Shown: in pieces, positions 43,277 through 52,758 of the stretch
Numbering within the stretch: the first letter of the stretch is position 1
Layout of the letters: each line of letters opens with the position of its first letter
NCBI GenBank assembly: GCA_014654705.1
Contig: JACVZY010000001.1
Coordinates: forward strand, 1-64,000
From: Ignavibacteria bacterium
GTDB lineage: Bacteria; Bacteroidota; Ignavibacteria; Kapaibacteriales; UBA4661
DNA length: 64,000 bases
Direction: 5' to 3'
Position numbers and translations under genes: made by a program
The notes under the pieces: generated by a model
What the model was told of the DNA's origin: nothing
Seen by the model: the letters and a program-made list of their open reading frames with translations, nothing else
The model's database searches: none

Positions 43277-43672
43277 TTAAGCACGGGGCGGCTGGAACGG
43301 CACAGTTCCTACGCCGGAAAGAAGTAAAGTATTGACAAGTGCAAGGAACAAAGCGGTTCCTGTTTCGGGGGAAGAAAATTCGGGAGCGTCGGTGAGGATA
43401 TGAAAAAGTTCGGGTGTTTCGTTCACGTTTGTACGCTGTGAGGTTGGTGTGGTCTGGCTTTGCGAAGATTGACCTGTCTCGTGGGCTGCTTCGGCGACTT
43501 CTTTTTTCACTTGGCAACAGCCGTCGCACTCTAACTCAGGTTTTGCCTTGTTTTCGCAGCGGTCCAGATAATACTCTTTATTTGCCGCATAGTGCAGAAA
43601 CGGCAGGAGCACTCGACACGTCGAGAGTGTGTAGAGGAATATCAGAAGCGATATGGAAACAATACGAAGCAT
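43277..43672 (-). CDS. Small CxGxC-type membrane protein (paralogue 1)
   Basis: A 131-residue protein with an N-terminal hydrophobic helix (VSISLLIFLYTLSTC) and the segment NKEYYLDRCENKAKPELECDGCCQVKKE, which corresponds to the YxxxxLCxNKxxPxxxCxGKCxLxK pattern of small Bacteroidota proteins found beside metal-related TonB receptors. A Ser/Thr-rich middle leads to a second hydrophobic stretch and the end FQPPRA. The paralogue at 45146-45514 shares the helix, the CxGxC and the FxPPxA end. Metal (perhaps copper) binding is inferred from the cysteines and neighbours only. Confidence 0.6.
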   Translation of the reverse strand: MLRIVSISLLIFLYTLSTCRVLLPFLHYAANKEYYLDRCENKAKPELECDGCCQVKKEVAEAAHETGQSSQSQTTPTSQRTNVNETPELFHILTDAPEFSSPETGTALFLALVNTLLLSGVGTVPFQPPRA

Positions 43673-43755
43673 AGTGTGATGGTGAATAGAGTGTCAACTT
43701 ATGAAAGTTCTGCGAATTGCGAAGGGAGATAAGAAAACTCTTTATGCCACGATGA

Positions 43756-44403
43756 TTACGGTAATATCGTCGCCACAGCTTTTATCGGCGTAGTGCGCTG
43801 CGATTCTTTCACCAGCGAATCAATCGCCATAAAAGGTTTCGTGTCCATGACGGCAAACATGACGGTATCGCGTCGCACCACAATCGCACCGTGAAGATTC
43901 GTCTCCTCGCCGTTGGGTTCTTTGAAATTCATGTTCAGCCGCTTTCCCATGCGGTTTTCGGGGTCGGAGGCGAGCGTAAAAACATCGGAGTTGAACCCGT
44001 ATTTTTTCATTACCAGCGCATTTTGTTCCGGGTCATCTTCACTGAAAGCGATTACGCGCACACCAAGTTGCTTCAGCGTATCGGCGCGTTTGTTCAGCGC
44101 AATAAGCTGTTCAATGCAGTGTGAACACGAACACCCCAAATATCGTACCAGCACCAGCGAATGCGGTGAGCCGGAATGCGCTTTGAGGTTAATCGCCGCG
44201 CCATTTTGGTCGGTGAGCGTCAGCGTGGGGAGCTGTTTACCCCAGAGCAAACGCGCACAATTACTGTGGTCAAACTGTGAACTGTGCAAGTGCGTATCAG
44301 TTGCTTCCGGGGGACGACTTGCCCGCAGAAAAAATGCCAGACCCGCTATCCCCACTCCGACAGAAGTAGCAGTGAGAGCAAAACGTTTCAAAAGAGGATT
44401 CAT
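43756..44403 (-). CDS. Membrane-anchored thioredoxin-fold (AhpC/TSA-like) protein
   Basis: A 215-residue redoxin with an N-terminal anchor helix (ATSVGVGIAGLAFFL) and a peroxiredoxin-like domain (GKQLPTLTLTDQNGAAINL, LVLVRYLGCSCSHCIEQL). The active-site region carries C91, C93 and C96 as CSCSHC, unlike the single peroxidatic Cys of AhpC; it resembles Sco-like or AhpC-like-2 proteins that handle metal or disulfides. GVRVIAFSEDDPEQN supports the redoxin fold. It sits 19 bp downstream of the HMA-domain gene and 83 bp upstream of the CxGxC gene, consistent with a metal-handling operon. Confidence 0.7.
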   Translation of the reverse strand: MNPLLKRFALTATSVGVGIAGLAFFLRASRPPEATDTHLHSSQFDHSNCARLLWGKQLPTLTLTDQNGAAINLKAHSGSPHSLVLVRYLGCSCSHCIEQLIALNKRADTLKQLGVRVIAFSEDDPEQNALVMKKYGFNSDVFTLASDPENRMGKRLNMNFKEPNGEETNLHGAIVVRRDTVMFAVMDTKPFMAIDSLVKESQRTTPIKAVATILP

Positions 44404-44422
44404 TATTGCTGTTGTGTAGTGG

Positions 44423-44926
44423 TTATTTTGGAGATTTCACTTTGCGCCCTGTCGCCACGAGTGCCTTCTTGAGTGCTTCGGGGCTGGTTTGCGCAGCATT
44501 GTAACCTATCGTAACAAATTTTGTTTTCAAGTCCCATTCTGCTTTAGTTACGCCTTTGACTCCTTTAGCTGCGGTTTCAATTTCTTTTTTGCAGCCGTCG
44601 CATACACCCGCAACCCAGAATTTTTCTTGCTTGGAAGTGTTTTGCTGAGCGTGAAGATTGCCTGTTAGAGCAACAAAAAACAGTACAGGAATGGTGACTC
44701 TGAAGAGACTCAAGATCCAATGAGTATTGCATATCCACGCCCAGTACGCAATGATAAGGGCGACGAAAGCGTAAAATAATCCTTTGTTTTCGTTGCCGAT
44801 TTTGTAGCCAATAGGAGCAATGGGTGTTGCTCGCGGCAGTAAAAAGTTTTTTTGTTCACCGAGTGAGCGCGAAGAAATTGCGCTATTGATTGCGCTTGAG
44901 TGTTGAGAATCAAAAGGAAGAGACAT
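44423..44926 (-). CDS. Heavy-metal-associated (HMA) domain protein
   Basis: A 167-residue protein whose C-terminal 70 residues form an HMA fold with GVCDGCKKEIETAAKGVKGV, the CxxC metal-binding motif. Two hydrophobic segments precede it (FYAFVALIIAYWAWI; VTIPVLFFVALTGNLHA). The ATG at 44926 has AAGGA six nt upstream; an internal TTG at 44713 would yield a 96-residue protein with a clean signal peptide and is a serious alternative. HMA proteins carry Cu(I), Zn(II) or Hg(II). The neighbouring redoxin and CxGxC genes support a copper role but do not prove it. Confidence 0.7.
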   Translation of the reverse strand: MSLPFDSQHSSAINSAISSRSLGEQKNFLLPRATPIAPIGYKIGNENKGLFYAFVALIIAYWAWICNTHWILSLFRVTIPVLFFVALTGNLHAQQNTSKQEKFWVAGVCDGCKKEIETAAKGVKGVTKAEWDLKTKFVTIGYNAAQTSPEALKKALVATGRKVKSPK

Positions 44927-45145
44927 AGTAAGTCCTTAAAAATCAATGCAAACAGTGGTAAAGAAACACGGCGCGAGGTAGGAGCTATGACAAAATCACA
45001 TACGCCACGCTCAAGACCAGCACAAGCGCCAGTTTGTAAAAATGAGTACAGTTGGGGTACAGCAACCTATACGGAATACAAGTGTTCCTGCACAGCACAA
45101 ACACGTAATATCCGCGTACGAAAGTCCGATGAGGAGAGAAGAATG

Positions 45146-45514
45146 TTAAGCAGTCGGAGGATGAAAGACCGAAGGGGTGAAGCCAACTAGCGGTGAAGAT
45201 TCGAGGGAAACGAAAGAGGTTTTTTCTAGGGAAATAGCACAAGCGCAAGGCAAGGCAGTGTCGAAGGCAACGACGGGGGAAAATTCGGATAGTCGAATTT
45301 GGGGTGGTGTTTGTTTTTGCCCTTGCTGCTCAGTTTTGATAATAATTTTGCGAACAAAGCACTGTCCGTTACACAAACGGTCTTCAAGGTACACTTCGCA
45401 ATACTTTTCCGCAATCTGCTCTTGGAACAGACTGTATGCCCCCCATATCAACAACGAAGAGTTGATATGGAGTGTTATCAAAACGAAAAGTAATATGGAA
45501 AATATCCGTTTCAT
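45146..45514 (-). CDS. Small CxGxC-type membrane protein (paralogue 2)
   Basis: A 122-residue protein from the ATG at 45514: an N-terminal helix (RIFSILLFVLITLHINSSLL), then EQIAEKYCEVYLEDRLCNGQCFVRK with the CxGxC motif, a variable Ser/Pro-rich part and the C-terminal FHPPTA. It aligns in plan with the protein at 43277-43672, so the family is present twice in this locus. It is the first gene of the set on the minus strand. The membrane helix places the cysteines on the periplasmic face if the N-terminus is an uncleaved signal; this is inference. Confidence 0.6.
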   Translation of the reverse strand: MKRIFSILLFVLITLHINSSLLIWGAYSLFQEQIAEKYCEVYLEDRLCNGQCFVRKIIIKTEQQGQKQTPPQIRLSEFSPVVAFDTALPCACAISLEKTSFVSLESSPLVGFTPSVFHPPTA

Positions 45515-45670
45515 AATGGACTGTATCACGGGTACAGGCAAAAAAGTCTCACGCTCAAAAACCACTCATTTGTACGAGTGCAGAACAAGAACTGCTACAA
45601 ATGTAGCAAGCGCTGAGGTAATTGCCAATACAAATTTGTTTGAACGAAAAAATGGACAGATGTGCATTCG

Positions 45671-46960
45671 TTACTTACTCGTCTTGTCAAAATAGACTTT
45701 ACCATCCTTCATCACAAACACAATCTTTTTCTCCAGAACAGTTATATCTTGTTCTACGTTGCCATTTACTGCAATAATATCTGCAAACTTACCTTTGGTA
45801 ACGGAGCCCAACTTTTCTTTCACACCGATTAAGTCTGCAGCATTGATAGTCGCTGATTGGAGTGCTTGCGTGGGTGTGAGACCATATTTGACCATGTAAA
45901 AAAATTGTTTCGCATTGTTACCATGCGGATAAACACCTGCATCTGTGCCATAGGCGACCTTCACTCCTGCTTTGACGGCTTTTTGGAAATTTTCGCGCTG
46001 TGTTTTGCCGACCAAGCGCTCTTTTTCAAGAATTTTTTCCGGGAAACCAAGTTTGGCAAACTCCGCCAAAATAAAATCGTCGTTGTAAATATCGGCTACC
46101 AAATACGTTCCCTTCTCTTTCATCAGACGAATACTTTCATCGTTCAAAAAACTTCCATGCTCAATGGATGCAACGCCTGCTTTAATTGCCATGTTGATAC
46201 CTTCTGTACCGTGTGCGTGTGCAGCTACTTTTTTGCCCCAAAGCGCTGCTTCCGCAACGATGGCGTTCATTTCTTCTTGCGAGTATTGCGGAGCGCCGAC
46301 GGATTCTTCTTCGGAGAGAACACCCGCCGTTGCGCCAAACTTGATCACATCTGCGCCGTACTTGATGTTTCGGCGCACTTTTTTCCGAACGCCATCCACG
46401 CCGTCGGCAACGCCATTTTCTTGCTCAATATGCACCTGCGGAGCAAAGCCATTCAGGTCGCCATGACTGCCCGTGGAGCCAATATAGGGTCCCGACACGT
46501 AGAGGCGAGGTCCAATCGTCTTTCCGGCATTGATGGAATTACGCAGGGCGACATCAACGAAGTCATGCGAGCCAAGATTGCGGCACGCCGTGAAGCCCGC
46601 CTCCAGTGTTCGCTCGGTATAGATGTGCGATTCAATTGCCACATCAATAGAAGAGCGACGAAAAATATCCACATAAAAATTTTCCGGCTGCCCCGTGATG
46701 TGCGTGTGGCAATCAATCAAGCCGGGTAGTGCGGTGAACTTGCTCAAATCAATCACTTTTGCATTCGCGGGAATGGGAATGTTGCTCCCAACCTGCGTAA
46801 TGACGTTGCCCGTAATCAAAATCACTTGATTTTCGACGAACTTACCGTTTTCGCTGTCAAAGAGTTTGCCCGCTTTCAGCGCGGTAATGCTGGCTTCTTG
46901 TGCGAACGCCCGAACGGTCACGGCAAGAAGAAAAAGACAGAAGGTCAGTGCTCTGGTCAT
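45671..46960 (-). CDS. Exported amidohydrolase (imidazolonepropionase/prolidase-like)
   Basis: A 429-residue amidohydrolase-superfamily enzyme with a signal peptide (cleavage near AFA-QEA). Metal and catalytic motifs are in order: LPGLIDCHTHITG (HxH), VIKFGATAG (bridging lysine), AAHAHG, SIEHGSF and the catalytic Asp in YGTDAGVYPHG. PTQALQSATINAADLIG and GSVTKGKFADIIAV complete the composite domain. It resembles periplasmic Xaa-Pro dipeptidase-like enzymes (Sgx9260 type) rather than cytosolic HutI. The substrate is not known. It is separated from the PAS kinase gene by 68 bp on the same strand. Confidence 0.87.
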   Translation of the reverse strand: MTRALTFCLFLLAVTVRAFAQEASITALKAGKLFDSENGKFVENQVILITGNVITQVGSNIPIPANAKVIDLSKFTALPGLIDCHTHITGQPENFYVDIFRRSSIDVAIESHIYTERTLEAGFTACRNLGSHDFVDVALRNSINAGKTIGPRLYVSGPYIGSTGSHGDLNGFAPQVHIEQENGVADGVDGVRKKVRRNIKYGADVIKFGATAGVLSEEESVGAPQYSQEEMNAIVAEAALWGKKVAAHAHGTEGINMAIKAGVASIEHGSFLNDESIRLMKEKGTYLVADIYNDDFILAEFAKLGFPEKILEKERLVGKTQRENFQKAVKAGVKVAYGTDAGVYPHGNNAKQFFYMVKYGLTPTQALQSATINAADLIGVKEKLGSVTKGKFADIIAVNGNVEQDITVLEKKIVFVMKDGKVYFDKTSK

Positions 46961-47028
46961 AGTTTGTATTGGTTTGTGGTTGGATGATGGTGGTATATTT
47001 TCTCGTTTGATAGTTGCTTTTTCATTAT

Positions 47029-50000
47029 TTAAGCGCAGGGAAATTCTACAATAAAGGTTGCGCCTTTACCAAGTTCAGACTCACACCAGACTTGCCCTTG
47101 CTGCAATTCTACCAGCTTTTTTACAATTGACAAGCCCAAGCCCGTAGAATTTTCTCCACCTGTGGGCTGTGCTGAGAGTCGTGTGAATTTATCGAAGAGC
47201 TTGTGCATATCCGTTTCCGATATACCCGGACCTTCGTCTTGTATTTCCACGCGCCCAAAGCAATTGCCTTCTTCATCGGTACGACTCAGAACCCGCACAT
47301 TGACAGTTTTCCAGTGTGGTGAATATTTCACAGCATTAGAAACAAGGTTATCCAATACCTGCCAAAGTGCCTTTTCATCAGCTAAGACGACTGGAGCAGG
47401 TTCGTCAACAGAAGGAAAAAAGCAAAAAATAATTCCTTTATTCGTAGCTCTTTGCTGATAATCATCCACAACAGCTGATACCACGTCAAGGCTGATAGGA
47501 ATGATATTGACCTTCAGAAGCCCGCTTTCGATTTTATTCACATCGAGCAGATTTTCGATAATATCCAGCATTTGTTCACTGGCACTCACAATCATACTGA
47601 TATACCGCTTCGTCTGTGCCTCTCCGCCATAATACCGCTCCAGAATCTCTGCGCTAGTCAGGATGCCGGAGAGTGGATTCTTGAGATCGTGGGCGGCAAT
47701 GCCCAAAAATTCATTCTTTTCGTTGTTGAGCAATACAAGTTCTCGCGTACGCTGTTCAACTCGCTGTTCAAGCGTTTGGTTAAGATTGAGGAGTTCTTGT
47801 TCTGCTATTTTGCGATCGGTAATATCGTGTCCGACACATTGTATCTCTATTACTGCGCCATTAGCGTCCTGAATAGTAATAAACTCCCACTCTGTCCATA
47901 GTATTTTGCCCGAAGTGCTGGGCTTTCTCAATATAACAGACACGGCAGTACCGGGTTTCAGCAAGCATTGTTCAATAACCCGAAACGTTTTTTCGTGATC
48001 TTCGGGTATTATATGTTCTAAGCCGGAGCGTCCAATTAATGATGTTTGTCCCATACCAAACGTTTGGATGTGAGCAGGGCTTGCATACGTGTATTTTCCC
48101 TCAAGGTCGGTTCGCAGAAAATATGTGCCTTGAAGTTCTACAAAAGAGCGATAGCGCTCTTCACTCGCTGCTAAGAGATTTTCTGCCCGTTTGCGGTCGG
48201 TAATATCCACCATGGTTGAAATAACGGCGGTCATGCCTTCATATTCAATAAGAAATGCAGAAATGTCAATCCAGAGGATAGTTCCATTTTTATGGCAAAA
48301 TTGTGTTTCGTAGCGGTCAGGCACTTCTTTGCCTCGCATCCGAGCCAGCCCGCGCTCTCGGATCAGCTGGCGGCTCACGGGGTGAACGATATCATAAAAA
48401 TCAAAAGAACGTATCTCTTCTGCCGTATAGCCAATCAGTTTACACCACGACTCATTGGCAAATAGCACCTGCCCATTGCGTGTAACGGTCACACCCACAC
48501 CCATTGTTTCCAGAATCCTCTGCTGATTTTCTTCTGTTTTGCGCAGTTTTTCTTCCGCCCGCTTGCGTTCAGTAATATCCTGACAGGTACCTACAGCCCG
48601 GGTAGGTTTTCCATTTAGATCTGAATGAATCTGCCAGCGCTCTTCTACATATTTTACACTATTACCAACGGGTAGGATGCGGTGCTCTACCACGTTGATA
48701 CCTGTTTTTGTAAACGACTCCAAAAAAGCTTTATCTACTTTCTCCTTATCTTCCGGATGAACAAATTCCAAAAAAGCAGGATGTGATGCCTGAAAACTCA
48801 AATGGTCTGTTCCAAAAATTTTATAGGTCTCCTCCGACCAAACTACTTCCAAAGTTTGTAAATCCGTCTCCCAGCTACCAACTTTTGTCACGCCTTGAGC
48901 AATGACAAGTCTGCGTTCGCTTTCTTCTGCTTTTTCTTTGGCTCTGACTAGTTCATTTATTATTTCTTTTCGCTCGGTAATATCATAATTGGCTCCAATC
49001 ATTTTGATAGCCTTGCCAAAGGCATCAAAAATTACTGTTGCAAAGGCTCGAATGTGATGAATAGATTGATCTGGCCACATCACCCTAAATTCTGTATCAA
49101 AGTCTTTTCCTCCTGCAATAGCAATTTCCAATTCATGTTCACTTCTTTCCCTGTCTTCAGGGTGCAAACCCGTCTGCCAGGCTTCATAGGTACCGCTAAA
49201 TGTGGTTTGGGTAATGCCGTAGAGTGCATACATCTGATCGTCCCAGATCAGGCTGCTATCGTTGAGACCATATTCCCAAATGCCGATGTTCGCAGAATGG
49301 GTAGCCAGTTCAAGACGTTTAAGTGCGTTTTCCAATGCTGCCTCTGCCTGTTTGCGATAGGTAATATCCACCATCAAGCCGCGTAATAATACTGGCTTAC
49401 CATTTTCAGATTCAACGGTAACAATATCATGCAACCACACCACGCGCCCATCAGCCGCTATCATTCTATATTCAAAATCATGCGCCTGATTTTTCAGGAT
49501 GCAATTGAGACAATAATCAACTGCCCATGTGCTATCTTCAGGATGGATATGGTCTTTCCAGAAAGTTGGTTCTTCAGTCCAGCGATGTATGGGATAACCC
49601 AGTATGGCTTCAGCCTGACCGCTCACAAAAGTGAATTGAAAGGTTTGGGCATCGGCTTCCCACACAATGCCATTGGCAGCATTGAGAATAGCCAAATATT
49701 TTTGTTGTAATAGGCTAATTTTCTTTTCTGCCGTTTTACGCTCGGTAATATCCATATGTGTTCCCACAATACGAAGTGGATTACCATTATTGTCTCTACT
49801 AACAATGGCTCCTTTATCAAGTATCCATATATACTCGCCATTAGCATGCCTCGCTCTTACTTCCGCTTCTACTCTTTTTCCATTTGGGTTAGAAATAACT
49901 GTATCAATTAGGTTTTGTAGAATGGGCATATCCTCAGGATGAACTAAAGAGTGCCAAAAATCTAATGTGGGTATAGTTGTTGAAGGATTAAGTCCCAGCA

Positions 50001-52116
50001 TACTCAGCCACCTTTCATTAACAATTAATGTATTCGTTAATGCGTCCCAATCCCATAAACCCAAATTACCCCCTTCAAGCGCCAAACCTAAACGTTGTTC
50101 ACTATCTTTGAGTACTTGCTCAGATTTTTTTTGTTCGGTGATGTCTTGGAATATGCCCGTTAGTGTGATGGGTTTCCCGTCAATACTGGTTACCTTACAA
50201 GTGGTTCGTACATGAATGTGCCTTCCTTTGGTCGTATACGTTTCAAGGGTTAAGTCGTACCCCTTGCCTTCAGTCATCGCCAGTTCTAGGGCGGCACTAA
50301 TTTGTCGTTTTGAGTCGGGTAAAAAATACCCGACACCAGCATCAACCGTTGGGTTGAATTCTTCTGGAGAGGTGTCATGTATGCGGTAGGTTTCTGCTGT
50401 CCAATACAGGTGGCTTGAGCCGATATCCAATTCCCACCCACCCACTTTGGCTATTGATTGCGATGCTTCTAATAATTGATTGCTTCGTAAATAATGTTCT
50501 TCCATTCGCTTCAGCTCGGTGATGTCATGCCCGATGCATTGAATTTCCGCAACGACTCCCCTCGCATCCGTAACGGTAATAAACTCCCATTCCGTCAACA
50601 ATATTTCCCCCGACGTGCTCGGTTTTCTGAGGACAACCGACACGGGAGTGCCGGGATTCTGCAAGCATTGCTCGACCGTGCGTTCCGTCTTGGCGTGGTC
50701 TTCGGGAATAATATGCTGCAAACCATTGAGTCCAATCAACGATGTTTTTCCCATGCCAAACGTCCGAATATGAGCAGGGCTGGCGTAAGTGTAGTTGCCT
50801 GCCAAGTCGGTGCAAAGAAAATACGTCCCTTGCAATTCCACAAACGAACGAAAGCGTTGCTCCTTCACCCGCAACTCTTCTTGCGCCCGCTTGCGCTCGG
50901 TGATGTCCGTAAAGGTAGCAATTGCGCCGCGTATCTCTGTTTCACCCTCAAAAATAATCGGTTCGGCGTTGATAGAAATCCAATTCAAAGAACCGTCAGG
51001 TTTGTGAACACCCATAATGACGTTGTGCTGAGACATCCCTGTTTTCAACGTTATCGGCACAGGATGGTTCTCCCCGTGAAAAGGGCTACCATCCTCATGG
51101 ACTGAGCGCCATCGTGGGTCAAAAGAGGTTCTTCCCTTCATTTGTTCTACTGTCAAGCCGAGTATTTGCTCCGCTTGAGGATTGCAGAGTTGGATGACAG
51201 AAGCGGCATCGTGTACGACGACTCCCTCCGAAAGGGATTGCAGTGCAGAACGGAATACTGCCTCGCTTTTCCGTAGAGCTTCTTCATTTTCTTTAATCAC
51301 TCTGATGTCCAGTACCACAATACGGCAGAACTGACGATCTGCACTCACAATAGTCCGAATGTGTGCCCAGAAAGGTTTGTTTTCATCTGTGAGCATTTTC
51401 ACCTCGCAGCCCTCTGGCTCATCATCAGTAGCTCTTGCAAACGCTTTTTTCAACAAATCATATACAACCACACGAGACTCTTCTTCTATGAACCGTACAA
51501 ATGGCTGGTTAATAATCTCACGTCGAGGCAACCCCATCAAGCGTTCAGCAGCAAGATTTGCCTTTTGAATAATAGCGCCATCACGCAACACCGTAAAATA
51601 CCCCATAGGAGCAAATTCGTAGAGTTTGGTGTAGCGCAGAAGCTGTTCCTCAGTCTCTGAACGCGAAGTTTTCAACTCTTCATTTTGTGCTTGAAGCTCC
51701 ACTTGATGAACCTGTAGTTCATGGAGTAATCTTTCAGCTTCAATTTTGTTTTTCTCTGAATCAAGGAGGTGTTTGCGACTGCGGATAGCGCTTGAACTTT
51801 TGTGATGTGGTGCTTGTGTGGCTTCCAATCTTGGCTGTAAGTGTTGGAGAATATCTTCGACTTCCACTTCTTCTCTCCCGAAACAAACGCTAAGCACTTC
51901 TTTGCTCATAGATTGCCGCATGAATAAGAGCGCGATACTGACCTCTTCGGCAAGTTTTTCCGCTGAAGAAGGTTGAGGTTCATTTGTGGTATCACCGAGA
52001 CGTTGCAAAAGAGCATCAAAATCGCTAACGCTTAGCCCCATAATATGTTGGAAGCGTTCAGGCGTGTGGCGTAATTGAACGCTTGAGAGCGGTGATTGCG
52101 AGGGTTTCCACTTCAT
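47029..52116 (-). CDS. Soluble multi-PAS hybrid-type sensor histidine kinase
   Basis: A 1695-residue cytosolic kinase with no transmembrane segment; the ATG at 52116 is chosen over a TTG at 52128. The first roughly 110 residues (ERFQHIMGLSVSDFDALLQRL, VSIALLFMRQSMSKEVLSVCFG) resemble the HTH_Tnp_4 region of IS5-type transposases. A coiled coil (LLHELQVHQVELQAQNEEL) leads to about ten PAS/PAC repeats of some 125 residues, each ending in DITERKR-like motifs. The third and tenth are close duplicates. HisKA follows with H at about 1476 (IAAHDLKNPLSG) and HATPase_c with NLVSNAVKYS, DEGPGI and GLGLSIVKKLVE. No receiver domain is attached and no response regulator is adjacent. Signals are unknown. 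Confidence 0.88.
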   Translation of the reverse strand: MKWKPSQSPLSSVQLRHTPERFQHIMGLSVSDFDALLQRLGDTTNEPQPSSAEKLAEEVSIALLFMRQSMSKEVLSVCFGREEVEVEDILQHLQPRLEATQAPHHKSSSAIRSRKHLLDSEKNKIEAERLLHELQVHQVELQAQNEELKTSRSETEEQLLRYTKLYEFAPMGYFTVLRDGAIIQKANLAAERLMGLPRREIINQPFVRFIEEESRVVVYDLLKKAFARATDDEPEGCEVKMLTDENKPFWAHIRTIVSADRQFCRIVVLDIRVIKENEEALRKSEAVFRSALQSLSEGVVVHDAASVIQLCNPQAEQILGLTVEQMKGRTSFDPRWRSVHEDGSPFHGENHPVPITLKTGMSQHNVIMGVHKPDGSLNWISINAEPIIFEGETEIRGAIATFTDITERKRAQEELRVKEQRFRSFVELQGTYFLCTDLAGNYTYASPAHIRTFGMGKTSLIGLNGLQHIIPEDHAKTERTVEQCLQNPGTPVSVVLRKPSTSGEILLTEWEFITVTDARGVVAEIQCIGHDITELKRMEEHYLRSNQLLEASQSIAKVGGWELDIGSSHLYWTAETYRIHDTSPEEFNPTVDAGVGYFLPDSKRQISAALELAMTEGKGYDLTLETYTTKGRHIHVRTTCKVTSIDGKPITLTGIFQDITEQKKSEQVLKDSEQRLGLALEGGNLGLWDWDALTNTLIVNERWLSMLGLNPSTTIPTLDFWHSLVHPEDMPILQNLIDTVISNPNGKRVEAEVRARHANGEYIWILDKGAIVSRDNNGNPLRIVGTHMDITERKTAEKKISLLQQKYLAILNAANGIVWEADAQTFQFTFVSGQAEAILGYPIHRWTEEPTFWKDHIHPEDSTWAVDYCLNCILKNQAHDFEYRMIAADGRVVWLHDIVTVESENGKPVLLRGLMVDITYRKQAEAALENALKRLELATHSANIGIWEYGLNDSSLIWDDQMYALYGITQTTFSGTYEAWQTGLHPEDRERSEHELEIAIAGGKDFDTEFRVMWPDQSIHHIRAFATVIFDAFGKAIKMIGANYDITERKEIINELVRAKEKAEESERRLVIAQGVTKVGSWETDLQTLEVVWSEETYKIFGTDHLSFQASHPAFLEFVHPEDKEKVDKAFLESFTKTGINVVEHRILPVGNSVKYVEERWQIHSDLNGKPTRAVGTCQDITERKRAEEKLRKTEENQQRILETMGVGVTVTRNGQVLFANESWCKLIGYTAEEIRSFDFYDIVHPVSRQLIRERGLARMRGKEVPDRYETQFCHKNGTILWIDISAFLIEYEGMTAVISTMVDITDRKRAENLLAASEERYRSFVELQGTYFLRTDLEGKYTYASPAHIQTFGMGQTSLIGRSGLEHIIPEDHEKTFRVIEQCLLKPGTAVSVILRKPSTSGKILWTEWEFITIQDANGAVIEIQCVGHDITDRKIAEQELLNLNQTLEQRVEQRTRELVLLNNEKNEFLGIAAHDLKNPLSGILTSAEILERYYGGEAQTKRYISMIVSASEQMLDIIENLLDVNKIESGLLKVNIIPISLDVVSAVVDDYQQRATNKGIIFCFFPSVDEPAPVVLADEKALWQVLDNLVSNAVKYSPHWKTVNVRVLSRTDEEGNCFGRVEIQDEGPGISETDMHKLFDKFTRLSAQPTGGENSTGLGLSIVKKLVELQQGQVWCESELGKGATFIVEFPCA

Positions 52117-52289
52117 AGCATTTCGCAAAAGATTATTTTAAGGCGGGTTTAACGGCACAATATACCTTATTTTGGACAAAAGTGTCCTTTATTTTTGCAA
52201 TGTGAATGAAATTGCTGCTTTTCGGTATATTCACTTTTTGCCATATTTTGTGGCAGTACCTTAGAAGGCAGACTTCATGCCGGAGAACT

Positions 52290-52736
52290 CTACTTCAACC
52301 GCTCACCGTTCATTGGTAATCGAAAAAAATCATTCTTCATAATTGCCGTTACTTCATGCAATGAAAATGATTGTAATCTTTTTTGAATGAGTGTGCGCTG
52401 CTCCGCCCATTCTTCATGGAACGGGCAAGGACGTTCGGGATTACAACCGTCCAAGTGCAGCATACACCGCGTGAAGCGCTTATCGCCATCAATGGCGAGA
52501 ATAATGTCGTACACTGTGATTCGCTTGCTATCCTCTGCCAAACGCACACCACCGCCCGCACCGCGCATCGAGGTAATAAAGCCTGCGCAACCAAGCTTTT
52601 GCATGACTTTTCTCAAAAATGCTGAAGGCAAATGTACTTGCTGGGCAACCGTATCAACGGAAATATAGTGGTCTTGCGGTTGTGAAGCCAAGTATGTCAT
52701 TGCCCGTAGTCCGTAGGCACAGGCATTGGAGAGCAT
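52290..52736 (-). CDS. Rrf2-family (NsrR-like) Fe-S regulator
   Basis: A 148-residue winged-helix regulator. The N-terminal LSNACAYGLRAMTYLASQ and LPSAFLRKVMQKLGCAGFITSMRGAGGGVRLA are characteristic Rrf2. The three-cysteine cluster is CMLHLDGCNPERPCPFHEEW, the pattern of NsrR/RsrR-like proteins that bind an iron-sulfur cluster and sense nitric oxide or redox state. It stands at the downstream end of the nitrous-oxide/RIC gene set, upstream in position but last in transcription. AAGGAAA is seen before the ATG. A long inverted repeat (52759-52816) lies in its leader. Confidence 0.85.
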   Translation of the reverse strand: MLSNACAYGLRAMTYLASQPQDHYISVDTVAQQVHLPSAFLRKVMQKLGCAGFITSMRGAGGGVRLAEDSKRITVYDIILAIDGDKRFTRCMLHLDGCNPERPCPFHEEWAEQRTLIQKRLQSFSLHEVTAIMKNDFFRLPMNGERLK

Positions 52737-52758
52737 AGTTTTTCCTTTCTACCAAGGA

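Noticed and set aside
44710-44946. Alternative 78-residue protein with a signal-like start overlapping the HMA gene
   Set aside because: The start of the HMA gene has a better ribosome-binding site and the alternative ends without any recognisable domain.
47029-52116. Repeats within the large kinase gene as a CRISPR or tandem-repeat array
   Set aside because: The periodicity is that of PAS domains in a single open frame, with divergent DNA sequence and no short conserved repeat.
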